Below are positions 46,301 through 59,200 of a DNA stretch of 64,000 bases, piece after piece (within the stretch, counting starts at the first letter, position 1; every line of letters starts with the position of its first letter). Source of the stretch: Schistocerca nitens (lineage: Eukaryota; Arthropoda; Insecta; Orthoptera; Acrididae); assembly GCF_023898315.1 (NCBI RefSeq), contig NC_064621.1, positions 18,722,501-18,786,500 of the forward strand. The letters run 5' to 3'. A model generated the notes under the pieces. The model was not told the origin of the DNA. It did not search any database and worked only from the letters and a program-made list of their open reading frames with translations. A program made the translations under genes and the position numbers.

Positions 46301-49300
46301 GGGAGGTTCTTGCCACCCTCCATACAGTCCGGATTTCTCTCCCTGTGATTACACCAATTTTGGTCCCCTTAAATCGGCTCTGAGGGGCAAACGATTCACC
46401 TCTGACGACGACGTCCAGCTGTACATGCAGAACTGGTTAACATTGCAGCCCCGGAAATTTTATGAGACAGCCATTCACCACCTTGTATCACAATGGGACA
46501 AGTGTCTCAACAGCCAGGGTGAATACTTCTAACATACAGGTAATTATGCCTCCGGCTCGTTTCTTTTTGAACGCCCTTTATACATCACTGATTCTGCATA
46601 CCAAGGATCTAATAGTTTGTTGATAGGTTTGTGGGGGTACGTGGCATTAGATGTCTATGCACAGGTCACGTAATCTACATAAATAATGGGTCGCTGATTT
46701 GCATATGGAGTGAGGCACTCGATAGCGACCCAGATGGGTTCCAGAGGATTTACATAAGGTGAATTTGATCACTGAGACAGCAATGTGAGTTCATTATAAT
46801 GCTTCTCAAAACACTATAGCACGCGTCTGGCTTCAAGACATGAACAATTACACTGCTGAAAGATGACATCGCCATCAGTGAAGACATCATACGTAAAGAA
46901 ACATATGTCGTTCACAACTATCAGCATGTCTTCAATTACTACCACATGTGCCATGCAAGCGCAAGAGAATGTCTCCCACGGCATAATACTGCTCCCACCA
47001 GCCTGCATTCGTGGTGCGCAGCATGTTCCAAGCCATTGTTCACCTTGATGATGATGTCTGTGGAGACGACCACTGACCTAGTGTAGCAAAAACGTAATTC
47101 ACCTTGTTACGGTGTAAAGTCAAGTACCAGCACGCCAACTGGGAATAACAGAGAAGAGATGGCTGTGAGAACATGTCAGCCAATCACACACTGACTGATC
47201 CCTCTCCAGGACGACAAAGCTACAGTAGCGACCCCTATGTGAGGAGCACATAAGCGCTGCGACCGACTGATGACAGCCAGTTGAATAGCAGCTTCAAGAT
47301 TAGTCACTTCTATAGAAGCATTAACTCTAGTTACTTTGCTTGTAGTCTCTATGTAGCATAGACTTGGAATTGTTTATACTGAAGAATACTGCTTATGTCG
47401 TATGTCGCCCACTGCTTGCGACACATCTGTGTAATTGCAGAGTTAAGTATTGTCATTTACTTTTGTAATAAAACTCATTAATACAATTTGTTTGAATGTT
47501 TGTCTAGCGAACCGAGTATGCAGGTTCCATAGACATTAAATATTTGGTGACAAGAAGGTAAACAAACTCCAATGTGACAACCCAGAGCCTGGCTGCCACA
47601 CTTTTCTTTTGTCGTGGGCTTTTGGGTTTTGCTGGTGCCTTAATTCTACCTTGTCTTTTCTTTGCAGGAGTGTGTTTACATGTTTCAATGGTGTTTTTTC
47701 TATTCAGTGTTTTCAGGTGCATTGCAGACATTTTCTTTGCTTGTGTGCTTACTACTTACCTTGTCTGTTTATTGCCTTTGCCTATTCCAAAACGAGCAAC
47801 CCACCTGTCCTACCCCCTACTCAGGCACCTCATTTGCAAGTGACAGTTGTAGTGCAACTAATACAGATATTCAGTTTCACATGCAGCATATCTCAACTCT
47901 ACTAAACACAGTACAGCATTTACTAACCACTCAAATGGCCAACAGAGTGCAAAATGCAATAATGGTATCTCAGAGTGCCATACCGCATTTCGCCAGTTTA
48001 ACAAAAAAGAAGAGGGATGGCTCTAGTGGTTGCAACAGTATGAAGCCCACATCACTGCTCACAACACATCAGGTACTGTAAAACTACATTACTTTTTGTC
48101 AATAGTAGGAAGAACAGTCTTTTGCCTCATTCAGTAATTGTTTCCTAACACCACTCTGAGTGAACTTTCCTACGATCAGGTTGCAGATTCGCTAACTAAT
48201 TATTATAACCAACAAGTGAATGTAGTGGCAGCTACGCACCAATTTGTTTATTGCAAGAAACAGTCAGAACAAACTTATCACAAGTGGGTAACAGATTTGC
48301 AGGGTATGACGAGGAAATGCAAATTCAAATGTGCTTGAGGTTCTTTATATTCAGATGTTATGTTGTGTGATGCGATAGTGTACAATGTAACTGATGTAAA
48401 ACTCAGATTTTGAACCAGTCAGATCCATCATTCCAGCATGCAGTGCAAATTCTAGGTCAGTGTGATTCATGTGCCATAGCATCTGAAAAATTTGAGCAGC
48501 CATCAATTCACAGCACAAATGCCAAGACTGCCTGTCCAGACAAGCACAGTGTTACGCTTGTGGCAAGAGAGGTCACACACAATCCGTATGTTTGCAATGG
48601 AACAAACCTAAGTATTCCACCCCTCACAAAAATCTAGTCACAAGGCCCATGTAATCAATGCAGTGTATTCAAAGCCTGCTACTGGCATTAGCAAAACTTG
48701 CAAGCAAACAGTTTTTCAGTGCTACGCCAGTCCAACGAACTTTTTGTTCATCTGTTTATTAGAGGAAAATGTGTGAAATTTCAGTTGGCCGTGGGTAGAT
48801 CTGTTACACTGCTGAATTGTAGCACATATGAACTGTTAGGCTCCTCATGGGTGTCTAAAACTAGCACGCACCTGATTGCTTATAGTGGACAAGACATTCC
48901 CATTCTCGGAAAATGTATTTTGCCTGCCATGTATCACTTGCACACATGAACTGTGACTTTCACTGTGCTACAATCATGTGACAGTGTGAACATATTTGGC
49001 CTTTATTCGTTTGACTTGTTTGGCTTTCAAATTCAGGACAATGTGTCATCAGTGACTACATTCAGTGCCAAAGACAGTGTAGCTAGCTTGCTGAAAGAAT
49101 TCCCTGAACTCTTTTCTGAAGGTTTAGGCAACGCTAACAGTTTTGTTGCACATATTACTGTGAAACACAATGCTCAGCCGAAGTTTTGCCGGGCCAGAAC
49201 TGTTCCCATTGCATTACGGGACAAAGTGTCTCTGTTGAACTTAAAGATAGCGGAGTTATTGCACGCATATCAGCTAGGCAGTGGGCAAGCCCACTGGTTT

Positions 49301-52300
49301 TGCTCCCCAAACCTTCAAGACAAACTCGCCTCTGTGTTGACTTTAAGTCTACAGTCTACCCACAAACTGTGATTGATACTGAGCCATTGCCACACCAACA
49401 GGATCTCATGGACAGATTAGGCACTGGTCGCTACTTTTCAAAAATTGATTTGCATGACGCATATCTTCAAATACCGCTAGATGAAAATGTCAAACCGTGT
49501 GTGTTGTGAACACTCATTTGCACTTGCCTAAATATTGGCATTTGCCTTTTGGTAGTGCTTCTGCACCCGCCATTTTCCAACGATATTTGGAACAGCTGAC
49601 TGCTCAAGTACCAAAGTGTTCAAACTATTTGGATGATATTGTTGTAGCAGGTCGTACACCTGAAGAACACATTGAAAATTTGTGCGCTTTCTTTCATGTA
49701 TTATCTGATGCCGGACTAAAGTGTAGATTGGACTAGTGTGATATTTTAAAACCTGAGTTGCAGTCTCTTGGTCATATTATAAATAGCCAAGATGTACATC
49801 CTCTTCAGTCATATTTGCTAGCCATACATGACCTGCCAGTTCCTCGCAATGTCACAGAATTGGAGTCAGTCTTAGGGAAAATTTAACTATCATATTCGGT
49901 TCACAGTGAATGCTGCACAAAATCCAGCTCGCTTGCATCGCAAGAACATTCGCTTTGTTTGGACAGATGAGTGTCAAGTAGCTTTTCAAAAATTTAAAGA
50001 GGTACATATTATGAACAAACTGGTTCAATTTGATAATAACAAACCAGTTGTGTTGCAAGTTGACATTTCCTCTTACGGAATCGTTGCAGTAATTTCGCAC
50101 AGATTTGGTGATAAACACTGGCCTATTGATTCCACATCACCAGTGTTATCCTAAGCTAGTGTAACTATTTGAAAATATAGAAAGAGGCATTGTATGCGTA
50201 ACCAAATTTCACTACTATTTGTATGGCAGAAAATTCTACTCAGTAACTGATCACAAGCCATTGCAGTCCTTGTTTCATGTGATGAGGCTGGTACCTGTAC
50301 AAACTGCCCAAAAATTTCAAAGATGGCTGTTGTTATTTTCTCAGTACCAGTACGAGATTGTGTATCGTCCGACAACTCAACACGGTAATGCGGACGCACT
50401 TTCACATCTTCAGATTGGCCCTGATAGAGACTTTACTGCTTCTACTGTATCTTGTTGTCACATCGATGCTTAGGATTATGAATTGCTTCAATCCTTACCT
50501 CTGAACTACAGCAAAATGTCACAGGCCACAGAAACTGATTCAGATTTGAAGATTTTTCTAAAATGCATTTGCACATCTTGGCCTCACTCATTGCATAGGA
50601 TAAAGAACTCTAAATGTGCCTATACTTTGATTGTCAGCATAGCCTCGCTATACAGCGAAGTGTGATTCTTGTTCAAAATGACAGTGGACAGTCCCATGTG
50701 TTGATCCCCAAAGCTTTGCAAAAAGAAGTGTTGCAGTTACTTCACCTAGGACACTGGGGGATGGTTTGTACAAAACAGTTGGTGCGTAGACACTGTAGTT
50801 CTCAGTGTATGGATGCCCAAACAGAACAGATGACGTCAGTGTCATGCATGTGCAGAAAATCAGTCCGCTCTGCCGCAAAAATTCTCTGCTTAGCCTAAGT
50901 CAGAATCACCATGGCAATGTGTGCACATAGAGATTGTGGGATATTTTTGGAATACTCATTGCTTGACTGTCGTAGACTCGTATAGCAAGTTTCCTTTTCT
51001 GTGCCAATGAACTCGACAACATCACATAGGACAGTTCAGGCGTAATCCTCTATTTTTTGCCTCGAAAAATGACCTGAAGTCATAGTGTGAGACATTGGCC
51101 CTCAGTTCACGTCAAATGACTGAAACATTCTGTAAACACAAAGGCATACAGCATCTAACTAGAGCACCATTCCATCCACAGTCAAATGGTGAAGCGGAAT
51201 GTTTTGTCAGAAACTTCAAGCAGCAGATGGCCAAACTTCACACCAGAGACCAAGCACTGGAACTGTTTCTTGCCTCATATTGTGCTCATCCACGAGATAG
51301 ACCATCACTGGCAGAATTGCATCACGGCCGTCGCCATCGGACACTGCTCCACCCGCTTCAGCATCCAGCACTGAAAGAAGGCTGCAAGTATCACTTTGTG
51401 CCACGATTATGTGTTTTTCAGGGTTTTTGCGGCAGCAGACAGTGGGCACGAGGCAAGATCCTTCCTCGACTTGGCGCATGCACGTATCTCATTTCACGCC
51501 CAGACAGATTGCAGCACCGACATCACAATCAAATTCACCACTGTCATGTGCACAGTGACTCTTCTGTATCTCTTCCCCCAGATTCACGAATCCCAAAGAC
51601 AGCGCGGCCACAGCAGCTGCCATACGGTGTCACCAAGACACCGCGGGATGACCTCGTGGAAACGGAGCCTTTGTCTTCTCTCAGCCTACCCATGGAGCTG
51701 GACCCGCCCACGTCGCAGCGGCCGACGCCTTCAACATCTGGGTATGGGCCTCAGGATGTGGATGCACACCCTTCTGGGCATTTTACAGGGGACTTTTCCA
51801 CCAGGGCGAAAGCTGGGTGGCGGGTTACAACTGGCAGCCTGATGTCCGGTCCCTCAGAGCGTATACTCTCCTGCCTCCCCTGACGTCGTCACGCTCCCTA
51901 TACGACAATGGTCCATCGCTCTGGGGGGAGGAGGAATATTAGGGTATAAAGTCAATAGCCGGCATGCCAGTCAGGAACAACCGAGAAGAGATGGCTGTGA
52001 GAAGAAGTCAGCCTAACGCACACTGACCGACCCCTCTCCAGGACGGCAAAATAATAGCAGCGTCCCCTTTGTGAAGAGGACACATGTACTGCAACCGACT
52101 GGTGACGGCCACTTGAATAACAGCTTCAAGCTTAGTCACTTCTATAGAAGCGTCAACTCTAGTTATTTCGCTTGTAGTCTCCATGTAGCACAGACTTGGA
52201 ATTGTTTATCCTGAAGAATGTTGTGTGTTGCTCTTTGATAGCGTAATTGCAGACTTAAGTATTGTCATTTACTTTTTGTAATAAAACTCATTAATACAAT

Positions 52301-55300
52301 TTGTTTGAATGTTCGTCTAGGAAACCAAATACGCAGGTTTCCTAGACACCACACATATAATGAGCCACAATTTTCCATTGATCTAAGTTTGAATCCTGGT
52401 GGTGCCATGCCCACAGCAATCACAGTTGATCATATCGCTGGGTCAACATGTGAACACATTGGGGTGGTCATCTGCTGCAGAACTTCATGTTCAACACTGT
52501 ACGATGAATTGTGTGCTCCAAAACACTTGTGCAAGCACCAGCATCGTGCTCTTTCGGCAGAGATGTCACGGATTAGCATCTATCCTATTTTACAGAGCAG
52601 ACAAGCTTCTGAACCCCAAATTATATGAAGAGTCATGAAATCCAACCATTCAGCACCTAGTGGTAGTTTCTTTGTCCTTCTACCTCTTTCCTTAGTGCTC
52701 ATGACAGTAGCATGTGAAAACTGGACCAACCTCCCAATTTTCGAGATACTCATTCACAGGCTCTGCATTAGAATAAACTGCCCTTTGTCGAAGTTGCTTA
52801 TCTCAATGGATTTCCCCATTTGCAGACCACATCTTCGCTAGGGTGACTTATTTACACACTTTTGTTACCATGTCATGTGCTGCATCGCCACTAGGCGGCA
52901 TGCAATGTCAAGGTGGGCGGCGGTCATAATGTTTTGGCTTATGAGTGTAAGTCACAAGCTTTTGTCATTTTTTGCTTTCTTGCAGGGTCTTTACTGATAT
53001 ATTTCTTTGCTTGTTTTAAAATGCACACATCCTTTCATTTTATTTCTGAATCAATGATGCACAATTTGGACTGACAAATGAATTAATTTCATACAGATGT
53101 CACATTTGTATTGTTATATCATGCAATAAACACAAAAAGTTCTCTATGGAATATGGCCATGATGTCATCAAACATTGTACCATAATTGCAAAGGCACACA
53201 GGTGTAGGAGAGACACTTCAGTCCAATTGGGCTTGGCTTGAAAATCACAGAGATTTCAACCATTTATGAAGATATCACAGGTCCATGTGTTAACCACCAA
53301 ACTTTTCTATTGTAATTTTAATAAGACTGATGCCACTGCTGTAAAACTACAACATATATTAATGACCAGATCACAAGAGTTACAGTCCGTCAGTTTATAG
53401 AGCAGTATCAGACAGGAAAACAAGCCACAGTACAGAGGATCATTTGCAAATTTTATGTTGCATGAGGGTTGGAACTTCAATAGTGACAACACTGCATAGA
53501 GGTGCAATCAAGTGATGTCTCTCACATCACATGTTAGCTACATAAACCTATGTAGTGAATACACACCGCCATACCACAGCAAGCAAAGTTACAAGTACCG
53601 TATTTACTCGAATCTAAGCCGCACTTTTTTTCCGGTTTTTGTAATCCAAAAACCTGCCTGCGGCTTAGAATCGAGTGCAAAGCAAGCGGAAGTTCTGAAA
53701 AATGTTGATAGGTGCCGCCACAACTAACTTCTGCCGTCGAATATATGTAGCGCTACACAAGCATGCTTTGTGGGCACAAAGATAAATACTGGCGCCAAAA
53801 CCTCTGCATCAGTAAAAAAATTTTTAAAAAAAGGTAGAAGATGAGCTTTTTTTTCTCCGCCCCGAGTTTCGACCACTGCATTTTCATACATTATCCAACG
53901 AAGTAAATACAAATTCCGTATTGTTCATCTTCGAATGTAGCAGAATTTCAATGTACTACGAAAATCCGACTAGCAAGACTGTTAGGGATGTTTGTCAATA
54001 TGGCCAACTCTACGTTCCGAGTTTTTTCCTACCTGTGAGAAGAGATGGTTGCTAATAGGAACCTGATGAAATGTGAATCACATGCAGTATTCTCTTCACC
54101 ATAAGAATAATACGAATATAAACATTTTGCCATGTATTCTTTCGTGTTTGCTGCTATCTCATTTAAATCCTGTCTGCGTAATAAACTACGAAACTAGAGT
54201 GAGACAACAGCAAACGCGGAAGAATATACGTATCGTGTCATGTTTATATTCATATTATTCTTATGCCTAATAGTGATACAGTCAGAAATGAAGCACGGCA
54301 ACTGACTAGATTTTAAATGTAAGATGACTAATTTCTGTGCAGAATTTGATGTACTAAAGAAGCGGCTGCAAAGATTTTCAAACGGAGGAAAATTTTCGCA
54401 AAGCTCTCGTTCAGAACATGTTCTATCATACGCATGTTCTATCATATGCATCTGGTTCTTTTTGATCATTATCAAAGAAAGCAGCAGTGTAAGTAACAAC
54501 AAATAGCAGTCTCTTGCCATTGTTTCGCTAATGAGACGATTCCTCTTTTTTTTTTTAAGCTGCGGTAGCGCGCACAAAAGCAAGTCATGCCGCGAGCGGC
54601 GACATGCCGTAAACACGCACTATCAAAATGCGACAAACAATGCATTACACAGTACAGTAATGCATTTCAGCTTAGAGTGACGTAAACACCTATAACAAAG
54701 AAAACGGCACTTATCAGATCAAAGCAAAATAAGCAATCGATTCAAACCAGACGAAGCACGTGAAAAAGGAAGGGTACCCGTATAAATACGGACGGAGCGC
54801 CTGACGCATAGCAATGGCTACCTGGTAAAGCTTAACTGCTAAGCTTACGACTTGAACCAAACTACTGTAGCTGTATCGTCTTTCATTCGACCTAAATTGT
54901 GTCTCATATTACAATGGACCAACTTTGTTTTGATTTGGAGGTGCGGCCTAAAACTTTTCTCTCCCCTTGAATTTCGAGTCTCAAGTTTCAGGTGCGGCTT
55001 AGATTCAGGAAATTTTTTTTTCCTTTATTTCGAGTCTCGTTTTTCAGGTGCAGCTTAGATTCGAGTGCGGCTTAGATTCGAGTAAATACGGTACACTGCC
55101 TAGTGTAACAAATGGTATGATTGATTGCTATCACAATTTTTCTGAAACAAGAATGCAATTTGATAAATACTGGATGTGCCAGATGATGTGCAGGACGAAA
55201 CTGGTATCAAGATCTCCCAGAGCTTTTTTTTTTTTTTTTTTTGGGAGGGGGAGGGGGGGGGGGAGATGAGTATTGCTTTACAGAATAGTGGCAAAAGTGG

Positions 55301-56210
55301 GTAACAGCTTTCAATAAGGGCCGGCATTCACCTTCCTGGTCATTCCTGTGGTAGTGAAAAAGAAGTGTGTGTTCTTACCACATTACTGGACAGTGATAAC
55401 AATGAACAAGTCATGAGTTGTCCTGAGATACGGAATTAGTGCATAGAAGTGTCTGCACATACTGTAGGAATTACTGGGTATGAGACAAAATGCATCATGA
55501 TGGTTTTTCGCATGATCAAATGAACGGCATCACTAAAAATCATTAGTCAACTGTCTGGGCAATGGTGATAGTGTTATTCTAATGCATACCTTTCCCCAAC
55601 TTTAAGATTGTATATGTGCAGCATTACTGTTTTTATAACACATCAAATAACCAGCTTTAAGAAAAAAAATGGCAACACTTTCTGCAGAAAACACACATCG
55701 TTTCGCAGGACAAAGCTCAGGCGCATACAGCGCAAGCTTCCGTTTTCAACATCAAAGGCAATGGCTATACACAATTCTGTGACTGTTGTGATGGACAGCA
55801 AAATTTCAAAACACGTATCTATGTTGTATTAGTTATAAACAAATTGTTTCCACTAAGTTTCAACCCTCATATCAACAATAAAGCCATCTTCTCCTTACTA
55901 CCTGACACATTACGTGGAATCAATATTAGCATGACAGTGGCACCACCATCATTGGACATTGTAGGATGGGAAGACATCGCCTTGAAGGCATAAGTTGTGG
56001 TAAATATTGAGGCACACCAGTGGCAGAAAGTTTCAGCATATGAAACTACATGGTTCTTGTATAAGAAATTTTAAAGTGCTATGACAGGGAGCATAATATT
56101 GTGACTGCCATCATGTTTCACAAGCAAATGATCATGTACACATATCACAATGACTAACCACTATCATCACAGAACATTCACTAAAATGGAAGTGTGCATA
56201 ATTAAATGGT

Positions 56211-56252
<42 letters not shown>

Positions 56253-59200
56253 TTAAGACTGATTGTGCCTTTCAGCGTTCAGTCTGGAGCATAGCCCCCT
56301 TTATAAAATTCCTCCATGATCCCCTATTCAGTGCTAACATTGGAGCCTCTTCTGATGTTAAACCTATTACTTCAAAATCATTCTTAACCAAATCCAGGTA
56401 CCTTCTCCTTGGTCTGCCCCGACTCCTCCTACCCTCTACTGCTGAACCCATGAGTCTCTTGGGTAACCTTGCTTCTCCCATGCGTGTAACATGACCCCAC
56501 CATCTAAGCCTGTTCGCCCTGACTGCTACATCTATAGAGTTCATTCCCAGTTTTTCTTTGATTTCCTCATTGTGGACACCCTCCTGCCATTGTTCCCATC
56601 TACTAGTACCTGCAATCATCCTAGCTACTTTCATATCCGTAACCTCAACCTTATTGATAAGGTAACCTGAATCCACCCAGCTTTCGCTCCCATACAACAA
56701 AGTTGGTCGAAAGATTGAACGGTGCACAGATAACTTAGTCTTGGTACTGACTTCCTTCTTGCAGAAGAGAGTAGATCGTAGCTGAGCGCTCACTGCATTA
56801 GCCTTGCTACACCTCGCTTCCAGTTCTTTCACTATGTTGCCATCCTGTGAGAATATGCATCCTAAGTACTTGAAACCGTGCACCTGTTCTAACTTTGTTC
56901 CTCCTATTTGGCACTCAATCCGTTTATATTTCTTTGTAGTAACACTGTTCACGTTACGTCGCACTTCACTTAGCGTAGACCGGGACTTTGTTCTAGGCAT
57001 GCCCGATGTTAACTGACTGGGGCACGGCCCGTGCTGCCAGAGTTGTTGTTGTTGTTCTTGTTGTTACGCCGGCAGAGGTCGCGTCCGAATTCTCGCGTGC
57101 CCTCTGGTGGACGGGACTCTACTTGCGGCAACTACCGCCCGTGACGCGCCGTGCCTATGTGCGCCTCCTGCGATCTTTCTGGTGGCTACTACATTCTTTC
57201 CCACTGACATTACTTTCGTTTTGGAGATGCTAATCTTCATACCATAGTCCTTAAGTTTCTGATCTAACTCTGAAATATTACTCTGCAAACTTTCAATCGA
57301 ATCTGCCATCACAACTAAGTCATCCGCATATGCAAGACTGCTTATTTTGTGTTCACATATCTTAATCTCACCCAGCCAGTCTATTGTTTTCAACATATGA
57401 TCCATAAATAATATGAACAACAGTGGAGACAGGTTGCAGCCTTGTCTTACCCCTGAAACTACTCTGAACCATGAACTCAGTTTACCGTCAACTCTAACTG
57501 CTGCCTGACTATACATGTAAAGACCTTTAATTGCTTGCAAAAGTTTGCCTCCTATTCCATAATCTCGTAGAACAGACAATAACTTCCTCCTAGGAACCCG
57601 GTCATATGCCTTTTCTAGATCTATAAAGCATAGATACAATTCCCTGTTCCACTCATAACACTTCTCTATTATTTGTCTTAAGCTAAAGATCTGGTCCTGA
57701 CAACCTCTAAGAGGCCTAAACCCACACTGATTTTCATCCAATTGCTCCTCAACCAATACTCGCACTTTCCTTTCAACAATACCTGAGAAGATTTTACCCA
57801 CAACGCTGATTAAAGAGATACCTCTGTAGTTGTTACAATCTTTTCTGTTTCCAGGTTTAAAGATTGGTGTGATTACTGCTTTTGTCCAGTCTGATGGAAC
57901 CTGTCCCGACTCCCAGGCCATTTCAATTATCCTGTGTAGCCATTTAAGACCTGACATTCCACTGTATTTGATGAGTTCCGACTTAATTTCATCCACCCCA
58001 GCTGCTTTATTGCACTCCAATCTATTGACCATTTTCTCCACTTCCTCAAACGTGATCCTATTTCCATCATCATTCCTATCCCATTCTACCTCGAAATCTG
58101 AAACATTACTGATCGTATTTTCACCTACATTGAGCAACTCTTCAAAATATTCCCTCCATCTGCCCAAGGCATCCACAGGATTCACCAGCAGTTTTCCTGA
58201 CCTGTCCAAAATACTTGTCATTTCCTTCTTACCTCCCTTTCGAAGACTGCTAATTACACTCCAGAATGGTTTTCCAGCAGCTTGACCCAATGTCTCCAAC
58301 CTGTTTCCAAAGTCTTCCCAAGATATCTTCTTGGATGCTGCAATTATCTGTTTGACTTTGTTTCTTTCTTCAACATAACTTTCTCTGTCTACCTGAGTTC
58401 TAGTATGTAGCCATTTTTTATACGCCTTCTTTTTCCTTTTACAGGCTGCCTTGACTGTGTCATTCCACCACGCTGTTTGCTTCCTCCTACTTTTACACAC
58501 TACTGTTCCAAGACATTCTTTAGCCACTTCTAGTACTGTGTCCCTGTACCTTGTCCATTCCTTTTCCAATGACTGTAATTGACTACATTCAACTAACTGG
58601 TACCTTTCTGAGATCGCTGTTATGTACTTGTGCCTGATTTCCTTATCCTGAAGTTTCTCCACTCTTATCCTCCTACATATGGACCTGACCTCCTGCACTT
58701 TCGGCCTCACAATTCCAATTTCACTACAGATTAAATAATGATCAGTGTCATCAAAGAATCCCCTGAATACACGTGTGTCCCTCACAGCCTTCCTGAATTC
58801 CTGATCTGTTATTATATAGTCAATGACAGATCTGTTTCCCCTGCTTTCCCAAGTATACCGGTGAATGTTCTTATGTTTAAAAAAGCAGTTTGTGATTACT
58901 AAGCCCATACTGGCACAGAAATCCAAGAGTTGCTTCCCGTTCCTGTTGGCCTCCATATCCTCTCCAAATTTACCCATAACCTTTTCATACCCTTCTGTTC
59001 GATTTCCAATCCTGGCGTTAAAATCACCCATGAGCAGAACACTGTCCTTGTCCTTTACTCTAACAACTACATCACTGAGTGCCTCATAAAAACTATCCAT
59101 CTTATCTTGATCAGTCCCTTCACAATGCGAATATACTGACACAATCCTAATTTTCTTGCTAGAAACTGTCAAATCTATCCACATCAGTCATTCGTTTACA

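Larger units (their letters stand above)
44999..46580 (+). mobile_element. mariner transposon with a SINE inside
   Basis: Inverted ends TGAGGGGTATTCAAAAAGAA (44999) and, from the other end, TAAAGGGCGTTCAAAAAGAA (46580 inward), with TA on both outer sides (44997-44998, 46581-46582). The length without the SINE is about 1.33 kb, the usual mariner size. It lies within the Tc1-like element. The transposase is plus-strand, in several frames. Ends and coding order are complete, but the gene is broken. Confidence 0.9.
47105..52348 (+). mobile_element. Ty3/Gypsy LTR retrotransposon fossil, nested in the Tc1-like element
   Basis: Old LTR element, same family as 11998-17374 but in plus orientation. 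LTRs are 47105-47535 and 51937-52348, roughly four fifths identical by eye, so the insertion is old. Remnants in order are gag (about 47820-48340), aspartic protease (about 48700-49070), RT (about 49110-49740), RNase H (about 49940-50470) and integrase (about 50700-51420). A G-rich polypurine tract precedes the right LTR. Broken many times, probably more than ten, with no envelope-like gene seen. CACC next to both outer ends is a possible 4-bp target duplication. Confidence 0.88.
44930..52949 (-). mobile_element. Tc1-like DNA transposon, host of nested mariner and Gypsy copies
   Basis: The left terminal repeat GAGCCAAAACATTATGAC (from about 44939) and the right one GTCATAATGTTTTGGCTTATG (to about 52944) are inverted copies, with TA at both outer ends. 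Without the mariner (44999-46580) and Gypsy (47105-52348) insertions, about 1.2 kb remains, normal for Tc1-like elements. The transposase is on the minus strand: the start [16 protein letters not shown] (ATG at 52819) is followed by a Tc3-type helix-turn-helix, and the catalytic region lies at about 47008-46600. The second catalytic aspartate block reads [11 protein letters not shown], with D changed to C, and the third reads [13 protein letters not shown], with the E kept. The first catalytic aspartate was not located. It has several stops and is dead. Confidence 0.85.

Noticed and set aside
47105-52348. Envelope-like gene in the Gypsy elements
   Set aside because: No signal peptide, membrane anchor or glycoprotein-like frame between integrase and the 3' LTR in either copy.
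55200-55330. Lysine/proline- and phenylalanine/glycine-rich frames
   Set aside because: They translate a T run joined to a G run.
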